Below are positions 17,681 through 25,030 of a stretch of 64,000 bases of DNA, piece by piece. The position numbers and the translations under genes were made by a program. The first letter of the stretch is position 1. Each line of letters starts with the position of its first letter. Source of the DNA: Nocardia brasiliensis. GTDB lineage: Bacteria; Actinomycetota; Actinomycetes; Mycobacteriales; Mycobacteriaceae. The notes beneath the pieces are model-generated. The model searched no databases. It was not told where the DNA came from and was given only the letters and a program-made list of their open reading frames with translations. The DNA is taken from the NCBI RefSeq assembly GCF_011801125.1, contig NZ_CP046171.1:4898001-4962000 (forward strand), read 5' to 3'.

Positions 17681-18346
17681 ATGGCCGCCGAAGACGACGG
17701 AGCGATCCCGGGAATGCGCCGCTGGCGCGGCCGGTCACCCGCCGCTCGGGTCGGTATGCGCCGCGACCAGCTGATCGAGGCGTGCACCGAACTGATGGCG
17801 ACGGTCGGCGCGGCGGAAACCTCGATGCGCGGAGTATGCCGACAGGCCGGACTCACCGAGCGCTACTTCTACGAGAGTTTCCCCAACCTCGACGCGCTGC
17901 TCACCACCGTGCTGGACACCGTTGTGCTCGGCGCCCGCGACCGACTACTCGCGGCGCTACCCTCGGCACCCATCGACCGCGCCGCCATGTTCCGGCACCT
18001 GGTCGCCGTGTTCACCGACTACCTCACCGAGGACCGCCGCCGCGGCCGGATCATGTTCATCGAATCGCAGGCCACCCCGGTGCTCATGCCACGCGCCAAT
18101 CAGCTGATCGGGTTATTCACGGCGCCGATCGCATTGACGATCGGCGCCGGCGACTACACCAATCCCGTACCGGACGAGCTCGACAACGCACTCAACGCCA
18201 GCGCCATCTTCGGCGCGCTGGCCTATCTCTACCGGCCGTGGCTGGACGGCGAGATCCCAGTATCCCGAGAACGATTCGATGAGCACGCCGCGACCGTGCT
18301 GGAAAATGTTGCCCGCGTACGCTCTTCGGCCGAATCACAGCCCTGA
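17681..18346 (+). CDS. TetR-family transcriptional regulator
   Basis: 221 residues. A basic N-terminal tail (RRWRGRSPAARVGMRR) precedes the DNA-binding domain: LIEACTELMATVGAAETSMRGVCRQAGLTERYFYESFPNLDALL. It is divergent from the flavin reductase and also the last gene before the beta-lactone operon on the same strand (500 bases away). Possible targets are therefore itself, the reductase and perhaps the operon; the operator-like copies at 17616 and 18432 support this only by similarity. Confidence 0.87.
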   Translation: MAAEDDGAIPGMRRWRGRSPAARVGMRRDQLIEACTELMATVGAAETSMRGVCRQAGLTERYFYESFPNLDALLTTVLDTVVLGARDRLLAALPSAPIDRAAMFRHLVAVFTDYLTEDRRRGRIMFIESQATPVLMPRANQLIGLFTAPIALTIGAGDYTNPVPDELDNALNASAIFGALAYLYRPWLDGEIPVSRERFDEHAATVLENVARVRSSAESQP

Positions 18347-18850
18347 GCGATAATTCATCCGATGTATCCCGGGTCGCGCGCACCAGGCACGAACCCGCGC
18401 AGCACACGGGTTCCCTTCGGCCGCAACGCAGTTGATGACATGACAGGTGATGCCACCCGGACACTTTCCGGCCATCGTTCCCGCATGACTCGCAGTGAAG
18501 TCACTCACATCCAACCCATACCCGCACCCAGCGACGCGCCAATTCAAGTACGTTAACTACATGTTTGCCACAACGCCGCCGATGGCCCCATGGAACGATC
18601 GGTCCAGCCGGGGGTTGTTGGAGCCAAACCCATTGGCAAGCACCGAAATTTACCCCCGCACGACACTGTCGACACGCCTTAGCCAGTCGGTCACCAGTTA
18701 GTGATACCTCACGGAACATGTACTCGAAAATGCATGCGCAGCTGGACATGTGGACCAGAGCGCTTGTTGTTACCGTCGGGTAGTGTCCGATCCACCGAAG
18801 ATCGAAGACGATCCCGGAACCGTATATTCTCAACGATTTCAGGAGCGCGC
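18347..18850. other. Long non-coding stretch upstream of the beta-lactone operon
   Basis: No open frame with coding character is seen. Contents: an operator-like TTGATGACATGAC at 18432-18444; a short inverted repeat AGTGA/TCACT near 18495; and, just before the first gene, the ribosome site AGGAG at 18841-18845. A promoter for the operon must lie here, but no convincing -35/-10 pair was identified. Confidence 0.5.
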
Positions 18851-19900
18851 GTGTCGCATTCTCGATTCGAATCCATCGGCGCCTATCTGCCCGCGAATGT
18901 CGTGACCACCCAGGAGCTGCTCTCCCGGTTGAAGGAACCACCGTCGTTCGATCTCGAGAAAATCACGGGCGTCAAGGAACGCCGCGTGCACGACACCCGG
19001 CCGGAGTCCTACGAGGACTCGTTCGCGATCGCGATGAACGCCGCGCAGGATTGTCTTTCCAGGTCACGATACGAAGCGGCAGAACTCGACGTGATCATCT
19101 CCACCTCGATCACGCGGAGCAACCACGCCACCCGCATGTACATGGAGCCGTCGTTCGCCGGCTCGATAAGCCGCCTTATCGGTGCGAAGAACGCCATTAC
19201 CTTCGACGTTTCCAACGCTTGCGCCGGAATGCTCACGGGTACCTACATTCTCGATCGGATGATCCGCTCCGGCGCCGTGCGCAACGGCATGGTGGTCAGC
19301 GGTGAGGCCATTACTCCGATCGCGGACACCGCGGTCGCGGAGATTTCCGAGAAATACGATCTGCAGTTCGCGTCGCTGTCGGTGGGCGACTCGGGCGCCG
19401 CGGTCGTGCTCGATCAGGCCGTGGACGACAACGACAAGATCCACTACATCGAGTTGATGACCGCGTCGGAGTACTCGCACCTGTGTCTCGGCATGCCGAG
19501 CGACAAGAGCCAGGGTGTTGCGCTGTACACCGACAACCGCAAGATGCACAACGAAGACCGCTTCCTGTTGGGCACCAACAGCCAGATCAACTATCTGGAG
19601 GCGCGGGGGCGCACCTTCGCCGACGAGAAGTTCGACTACGTCATCCACCACCAGTTCGGCGCCGCCGCGATCCCGTGGATGAACGCCATCTGCGAGCGCG
19701 AGTTCGGCGCCCCGATGCCGCCCGATCTGCGGGTCATCGAGAAGTACGGAAATACCTCCACCACTTCGCATTTCATCGTTCTGCACGACCAACTCAGCGA
19801 GCAGAACATTCCGGCGGGCTCGAAGCTGCTGATGATCCCGGCCGCCTCCGGCATCGTGACCGGCTTCCTGTCCACCACCATCTCGTCTCTGAAGGTCTGA
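18851..19900 (+). CDS. nltA: OleA/FabH-like thiolase, catalytic subunit of beta-lactone pathway (NltA)
   Basis: 349 residues, ketosynthase III fold. All three catalytic residues are visible: Cys124 (FDVSNACAG), His267 (VIHHQFG) and Asn301 (YGNTSTTS). Glu99 in YMEPSFAG matches the glutamate that OleA donates to its partner's active site. OleA-type enzymes perform a non-decarboxylative head-to-head Claisen condensation of two fatty acyl-CoAs to a 2-alkyl-3-keto acid. The next gene encodes a second ketosynthase-fold subunit, so the pair is probably a heterodimer as in lipstatin (LstA/LstB) and nocardiolactone (NltA/NltB) biosynthesis. GTG 18851 has AGGAG six bases upstream. It is the first gene of a seven-gene operon. 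Confidence 0.88.
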   Translation: MSHSRFESIGAYLPANVVTTQELLSRLKEPPSFDLEKITGVKERRVHDTRPESYEDSFAIAMNAAQDCLSRSRYEAAELDVIISTSITRSNHATRMYMEPSFAGSISRLIGAKNAITFDVSNACAGMLTGTYILDRMIRSGAVRNGMVVSGEAITPIADTAVAEISEKYDLQFASLSVGDSGAAVVLDQAVDDNDKIHYIELMTASEYSHLCLGMPSDKSQGVALYTDNRKMHNEDRFLLGTNSQINYLEARGRTFADEKFDYVIHHQFGAAAIPWMNAICEREFGAPMPPDLRVIEKYGNTSTTSHFIVLHDQLSEQNIPAGSKLLMIPAASGIVTGFLSTTISSLKV

Positions 19901-19908
19901 GGTCAGCC

Positions 19909-20823
19909 ATGGGCGTTCGCATCAAATCCACCGGCGTCAGCCGCGCCGAGGACACCAACAGCAGCGTGGAGAACAGCGGCCGTGCCGCCAAGCAGAGCCT
20001 GGAGCGGGCCGGCGTGCGGCCCGATCAGGTCGGCGTGCTGATCAACGCCGGGGTGTTCCGTGACTCCAACACCGTGGAACCCGCGGTGTCCGCGCTGATC
20101 CAGAAGGCGGCGGGCATCGGCCTCGAATACGCCAAGGACGATCCGCGGACCTTCTCCTTCGACCTGATGAACGGCGCGACCGGCGTGCTCAACGCGGTCG
20201 GCGTCGCCACCTCGATCCTCGAGACGGGCAGCGCCGAACACGTGCTGATCGTCGCGGGCGACGCACATCCGTCGATGACCCGCAAGGCCGCCACCGACGA
20301 CTTCCCCTATGCCGCATCGGGTGCCGCGCTGCTGCTGGAGCGCACCGACGAGCCGGAGGGCTTCGGCCGGGTGCACACTGTCAACGGCGAGGGCACACCC
20401 GCGATCGAGGCCTACGTCGACACCGCGACGATGGGCAGCGTCGGGCGCGGCCTGATGACGGTCGAGCGGGAACCCGACTTCGCCGCGCGGCTGCTGAACG
20501 TCGCGGTCGAGGCCGCGCTGGCCGCCCTCAACGAGGCCGGACACCGCGACCTGGCCGGCACCGCCCTGATCGCGTCCACGCCGACCGCCGAGTTCCCCGT
20601 GCAACTCGCCGACGCGCTCGGCATCGACGAGGACGCGGTCCGCACCCCCGACCTCACCGACGGCGACCCGCACACCGCCTCCCTGCCGCAGGCCTACCAC
20701 CGCGCGATCGTGGACGAGACGCTGCGCGAGTTCAGCCACGTGCTGTTCGTCGCCGCGGGCGCCGGTCCTTCGGCGGCGGCGGTGCTGTACCGGTTGCCCG
20801 CGCTCGCCGGGGCGACTGCGTGA
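19909..20823 (+). CDS. nltB: Non-catalytic OleA/FabH-like partner subunit (NltB)
   Basis: 304 residues with the same fold, but the catalytic triad is gone. The Cys position reads FDLMNGATG (Ala90), the His loop reads STPTAEF, and the Asn loop reads DGDPHTASL. The EP motif (NTVEPAVSALI, Glu57) that supplies a trans glutamate in OleA is kept. It is therefore probably a structural and substrate-binding partner of the catalytic subunit rather than an independent enzyme. It is 8 bases downstream of nltA and overlaps nltC by four bases (GTGA), indicating coupled translation. Confidence 0.85.
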   Translation: MGVRIKSTGVSRAEDTNSSVENSGRAAKQSLERAGVRPDQVGVLINAGVFRDSNTVEPAVSALIQKAAGIGLEYAKDDPRTFSFDLMNGATGVLNAVGVATSILETGSAEHVLIVAGDAHPSMTRKAATDDFPYAASGAALLLERTDEPEGFGRVHTVNGEGTPAIEAYVDTATMGSVGRGLMTVEREPDFAARLLNVAVEAALAALNEAGHRDLAGTALIASTPTAEFPVQLADALGIDEDAVRTPDLTDGDPHTASLPQAYHRAIVDETLREFSHVLFVAAGAGPSAAAVLYRLPALAGATA

Positions 20824-22493
20824 CCTCGGCCACCTATTGGCAGGCCATCGACCGGTTCCGTGCGTTCGCGCGCACGGAACCGGATCGTGCGGCCGTCATC
20901 TACCCGGACGGCACGGATGCCGCGGGCCTGCCGGCCTACCGGCACGTGAGCTACCGCGAGCTCGACGACTGGTCCGAGACCATCGCCGAACGGCTCACCG
21001 AGGCGGGCGTCGGGTCGGGCACGCGCACCATCGTGCTCGTGCTACCGAGCCCCGAGCTGTACGCGATTCTGTTCGCGCTGTTGAAGATCGGCGCCGTGCC
21101 GGTGGTGATCGACCCCGGCATGGGCTTGCGCAAGATGGTGCACTGCCTGCGCGCGGTCGAGGCGGAGGCGTTCATCGGCATCCCGCCCGCGCACGCGGTG
21201 CGCGTGCTGTTCCGGCGCAGCTTCCGCAAGGTGCGCACCACGGTGACGGTGGGCAGGCGCTGGTTCTGGCGGGGTGCGAAGCTGGCCGATTGGGGCACCA
21301 CACCGAGCCGGACCGGCGCGGACCGGACCCCCGCCGACCCCGACGACGTGCTGGTCATCGGATTCACCACGGGCAGTACCGGACCCGCCAAGGCGGTGGA
21401 GCTGACCCACGGCAATCTGGCGTCGATGATCGACCAGGTGCACACCGCGCGCGGCGAGATCGCGCCGGACACCTCGCTGATCACCCTGCCGCTGGTCGGC
21501 ATTCTCGATCTGCTGCTCGGCTCGCGGTGCGTGCTGCCGCCGTTGATCCCGAGCAAGGTCGGCTCGACCGACCCGGCGCATGTCGCGCACGCCATCGAAA
21601 CCTTCGGCGTGCGAACGATGTTCGCCTCCCCCGCGCTGCTGATCCCGCTGCTGCGCCACCTCGAGCAGCAGCCGAACGAGCTGAAGACGCTGGCCAGCAT
21701 CTACTCCGGTGGCGCGCCGGTGCCCGACTGGTGCATCGCGGGGTTGCGCGCGGCGCTCAGCGAGGATGTACAGATCTACGCGGGGTACGGGTCCACCGAG
21801 GCGTTGCCCATGTCGCTCATCGAGTCCCGCGAACTGTTCGACGGTCTGGTCGAGCGGACCCACCGCGGCGAGGGCACCTGCATCGGACGGCCCGCCGATC
21901 GGATCGACGCCAGGATCGTCGCCATCACCGACGACGCGCTCCCGGACTGGGCGCGGGTCGAGGAATTGGCCGGCGAGCTCGAACACTCCCGTGGCATCGG
22001 CGAACTCGTCGTCGCGGGGCCGAATGTCAGTACGCACTACTACTGGCCGGAGTCGGCCAACCGGCAGGGCAAGATCGTCGACGGGGACCGGATCTGGCAC
22101 CGCACCGGCGATCTCGCCTGGATCGACGACCTCGGCCGGATCTGGTTCTGCGGGCGCAAGAGTCAGCGGGTGGACACCGCCGCTGGACCGATGTTCACCG
22201 TGCAGGTAGAACAGATCTTCAATACCGTTGCGGGCGTGGCACGGACGGCATTGGTCGGGGTCGGCGCCAAGGGTGCCCAGCGCCCGGTGCTGTGCGTCGA
22301 ACTGGACGCCGATGCCGATGGCGCCGCGGTCGGGGCGGCACTGCGGACACGCGGATCCGAGTCCGAGCTCACCGCGTCGATCACCGATTTCCTGATCCAT
22401 CCCGGCTTCCCGGTCGATATCCGGCACAACGCCAAGATCGGCCGCGAGCAGCTCGCGCAATGGGCGGCCAAGCAGCTGGGAGCATCGGCATGA
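20820..22493 (+). CDS. nltC: Beta-lactone synthetase, ANL superfamily (OleC/NltC-like)
   Basis: 557 residues. The adenylate-forming P-loop is FTTGSTGPAK (182-191). YSGGAPVP, YAGYGSTEALP and WHRTGDLAWI are the other core motifs. VVIDPGMGLRKM and the C-terminal RHNAKIGREQL are typical of OleC rather than of acyl-CoA ligases. OleC-type enzymes adenylate a beta-hydroxy acid and close it to a cis-beta-lactone without CoA. Nocardial NltC is an experimentally known member of this type. The starting GTG overlaps the stop of nltB and the stop overlaps the next start (ATGA). An acyl-CoA ligase function is the alternative, made less likely by the neighbours. Confidence 0.88.
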   Translation: MTSATYWQAIDRFRAFARTEPDRAAVIYPDGTDAAGLPAYRHVSYRELDDWSETIAERLTEAGVGSGTRTIVLVLPSPELYAILFALLKIGAVPVVIDPGMGLRKMVHCLRAVEAEAFIGIPPAHAVRVLFRRSFRKVRTTVTVGRRWFWRGAKLADWGTTPSRTGADRTPADPDDVLVIGFTTGSTGPAKAVELTHGNLASMIDQVHTARGEIAPDTSLITLPLVGILDLLLGSRCVLPPLIPSKVGSTDPAHVAHAIETFGVRTMFASPALLIPLLRHLEQQPNELKTLASIYSGGAPVPDWCIAGLRAALSEDVQIYAGYGSTEALPMSLIESRELFDGLVERTHRGEGTCIGRPADRIDARIVAITDDALPDWARVEELAGELEHSRGIGELVVAGPNVSTHYYWPESANRQGKIVDGDRIWHRTGDLAWIDDLGRIWFCGRKSQRVDTAAGPMFTVQVEQIFNTVAGVARTALVGVGAKGAQRPVLCVELDADADGAAVGAALRTRGSESELTASITDFLIHPGFPVDIRHNAKIGREQLAQWAAKQLGASA

Positions 22494-22756
22494 GCGTGAA
22501 GACCCTCGCGCTGCGGGCGATTCCGGTGCTCGGCTGGATATATCTCGCGGGCGGACTCGTCGCGCTGGCGCAGGACCGGGTGCCCGCGAACCGGTTGTTG
22601 CGCGCGGCGTGGTGGATCGATGCGTTTCTCAGCATCGTGGTGCACGCCGCGCAGATCCGGCCCGCGTTGCGCGCGGCGCGGGGGTCGGGGCGGTCCCCGC
22701 TCGAAACGGCAGTATTGACCCAGATCTTCGGAATGACTTGGTGGCGAACGCAATGA
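22490..22756 (+). CDS. Small membrane protein within the beta-lactone operon
   Basis: 88 residues, no firm family. Two hydrophobic segments are seen: about 8-27 (RAIPVLGWIYLAGGLVAL) and 41-58 (WWIDAFLSIVVHAAQI), with a polar end. A distant likeness to the small DUF4499/TMEM254 group is possible but weak. It overlaps nltC by ATGA at its start and nltD by ATGA at its end, so it is co-translated with both and probably serves the pathway, for example by holding the enzymes at the membrane (inference). Confidence 0.72.
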   Translation: MSVKTLALRAIPVLGWIYLAGGLVALAQDRVPANRLLRAAWWIDAFLSIVVHAAQIRPALRAARGSGRSPLETAVLTQIFGMTWWRTQ

Positions 22757-23799
22757 GCAAGGTTTTGGTCACGGGCGCGTCCGGCTTTCTCGGCGGGGCG
22801 CTGGTGCGCAGGCTGGTCCGCGACGGTGTGCACGACGTGTCGATTCTGGTGCGGCGCACCAGCAATCTGGCCGACCTCGGCCCCGACGTGGACAAGGTGC
22901 AACTGGTCTACGGCGACCTCACCGACGCCGCGTCGCTGGTGCAGGCCACCAGCGGGGTCGACATCGTATTCCACAGCGCGGCCAGGGTGGACGAGCGCGG
23001 CACCCGCGCGCAGTTCTGGCAGGAGAACGTCCGCGCCACCGAGCTGCTGCTCGATGCCGCGCGCCGCGGTGGCGCGTCGCGGTTCGTATTCATCTCCAGC
23101 CCCAGCGCACTGATGGACTACGACGGCGGCGACCAGCTCGACATCGACGAGTCGGTGCCGTATCCGCGCCGCTACCTCAACCTGTACTCCGAGACCAAGG
23201 CCGCCGCCGAGCGCGCCGTATTGGCCGCGAACACCACGAATTTCCGGACCTGCGCGCTGCGGCCGCGGGCGATCTGGGGCGCGGGCGACCGGTCCGGGCC
23301 TATCGTGCGGCTGCTCGGCCGCACCGGCACGGGCAAGCTGCCCGACATCTCGTTCGGGCGCGAGGTGTACGCCTCGCTGTGCCACGTGGACAACATCGTC
23401 GACGCGTGCGTCAAGGCGGCGAACTCCGAAGCCGTCGGCGGCAAGGCCTACTTCATCGCCGACGCCGAACAGACCAACGTGTGGGCGTTCCTCGGCGAGG
23501 TGGCAACGCGGCTCGGCTATCAGCCGCCGAGCCGCAAGCCCAACCCCAAGGTGATCAACGCGGTGGTCGGCGTCATCGAGACCATCTGGCGCGTTCCCGC
23601 GGTGGCCACCCGCTGGTCGCCGCCGCTCTCGCGCTACGCCGTCGCGCTGATGACCCGCAGCGCGACCTACGACACCGGCGCCGCCGCACGCGATTTCGGC
23701 TATCAGCCCGTCGTCGACCGCGACACCGGGCTGGCGACCTTCCTGACCTGGCTCGAAAAGCAGGGCGGGGCCGTGGAACTCACCCGCGCCCTGCGCTGA
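22753..23799 (+). CDS. nltD: NAD(P)-dependent 2-alkyl-3-ketoacid reductase (OleD/NltD-like)
   Basis: 348 residues, extended SDR of the 3-beta-hydroxysteroid dehydrogenase type. The N-terminal Rossmann motif is VTGASGFLGGALV. The catalytic Y145-SET-K149 lies in LNLYSETKAAAE, with SSPSAL providing the serine. RPRAIWGAGDRSGPIVR and HVDNIVDA match OleD. Its role would be to reduce the keto acid made by NltAB to the beta-hydroxy acid used by NltC. ATGA overlap with the small membrane protein gene. Confidence 0.87.
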   Translation: MSKVLVTGASGFLGGALVRRLVRDGVHDVSILVRRTSNLADLGPDVDKVQLVYGDLTDAASLVQATSGVDIVFHSAARVDERGTRAQFWQENVRATELLLDAARRGGASRFVFISSPSALMDYDGGDQLDIDESVPYPRRYLNLYSETKAAAERAVLAANTTNFRTCALRPRAIWGAGDRSGPIVRLLGRTGTGKLPDISFGREVYASLCHVDNIVDACVKAANSEAVGGKAYFIADAEQTNVWAFLGEVATRLGYQPPSRKPNPKVINAVVGVIETIWRVPAVATRWSPPLSRYAVALMTRSATYDTGAAARDFGYQPVVDRDTGLATFLTWLEKQGGAVELTRALR

Positions 23800-23830
23800 C
23801 TCCCGACGAAAGCCGCCATCGGAGGCACTG

Positions 23831-25030
23831 ATGACCAACGACACCGTCTTCCGCAGGAAGATCTCGCCCACCGAGCGGCTGTACTTCTTCACCCGTGAGG
23901 TGACACCGCCGTTCCTGATGCATCTGGCCGTGCACGGCGCGGGCACGATCGACCCGGAGGCGCTGCGGCGCGCCGTCGAGGTGGCCTCGGCCGCCAACCC
24001 GGGCGCCCGGCTGGTCCGCGACGGAAAGTACTGGGTGGACAGCGGTGTCGCGGCCGCGGTCCGGGTGGTGCCGGACTGGACGCTCGATTACCGCGCACTG
24101 GAAAACGATGCGGTGCTGAACAGTGCGATCGGGCCGACCCCGGAGCGCACCACCGAGGTGCTGCTGCTCACCGGCGCCGAGACGACCATCGTGTTCCGGG
24201 TGTTCCACGGCGTGATGGACGGCATGGGGATGCGGATGTGGGCCGACGACGTACTGCGCGCGCTGCGCGGTGTCGAGCCGCTCGGCGCTCCGGACGCGAT
24301 CGCCGACACCGAACTGGTCGCACAGGTGGGCGCGCCGGGCAGGCAGACGTTGGTGCTGCCGACCTATCGGTCCGCCATCGGCACCGGCCGCCAGGACCCG
24401 AACGCGGTGCGCTGGCTGCTGCGCCATCGCACCATCGACGCCACCGGCAAGGGCATCGTGGCGCGGGTCTCGGCGATCCTGGCGGAGGCGACCGGGGCGA
24501 AGTCCCGCTTCATGGTTCCGGTCGATCTGCGCCGCCACGACCCGGCGCTGCGCTCCACCGGCAACCTCGCGCTGCCGCTGTTCCTCGACGTGCGGCCGGG
24601 CGAGAGCTGGGAAGCGGTGAGCGCCCAGATGCGCACCGGCCTGCAGGACAAGCGGGAGCTGAACCAGCTGGACAACGGCGGGCTGTCGAAGTTCCCGCCC
24701 GCCGTCATCCGCGCGGTGCTGCGGGCGAGTAACTGGCTCGGCGCGCGATGCAACCGGAACATGGTCTCCGCCACGGTCTCCCACATGGGCAAGGTCGACC
24801 TCGACGAGCTGGCCGTGCCCGGCTGGACACCGACCACGATGCGGGTGCTACCGCAGCACACCGGATCGATGCCGCTGCTGTTCGGCATGGTCGAGGTAGG
24901 CGGGCGGATCGAGCTGATGGTCTCGGCGCGCAACGGCGCCGGCATCGAAGCGCGGCTGGAGGCACTGCTGGACCGGATCGCCCAGACGCTGGAAGCCGAA
25001 CTCGCGCCACAAGATTCGCCGACCCGATGA
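23831..25030 (+). CDS. Condensation-fold (CoA-dependent acyltransferase-like) protein
   Basis: 399 residues. The catalytic HxxxDG is present as H126-GVM-D130-G (FRVFHGVMDGMG). The start (SPTERLYFF) and the C-terminal SHMGKVDLDELAVPG resemble stand-alone condensation or PapA-type acyltransferases that esterify lipids in mycobacteria. Its place after nltD suggests that it acylates a hydroxyl of the beta-lactone product or of a related lipid; lipstatin-type pathways also add an acyl ester at the side-chain hydroxyl. Strong GGAGG site before ATG 23831. Overlaps the transporter gene by ATGA. Confidence 0.75.
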   Translation: MTNDTVFRRKISPTERLYFFTREVTPPFLMHLAVHGAGTIDPEALRRAVEVASAANPGARLVRDGKYWVDSGVAAAVRVVPDWTLDYRALENDAVLNSAIGPTPERTTEVLLLTGAETTIVFRVFHGVMDGMGMRMWADDVLRALRGVEPLGAPDAIADTELVAQVGAPGRQTLVLPTYRSAIGTGRQDPNAVRWLLRHRTIDATGKGIVARVSAILAEATGAKSRFMVPVDLRRHDPALRSTGNLALPLFLDVRPGESWEAVSAQMRTGLQDKRELNQLDNGGLSKFPPAVIRAVLRASNWLGARCNRNMVSATVSHMGKVDLDELAVPGWTPTTMRVLPQHTGSMPLLFGMVEVGGRIELMVSARNGAGIEARLEALLDRIAQTLEAELAPQDSPTR

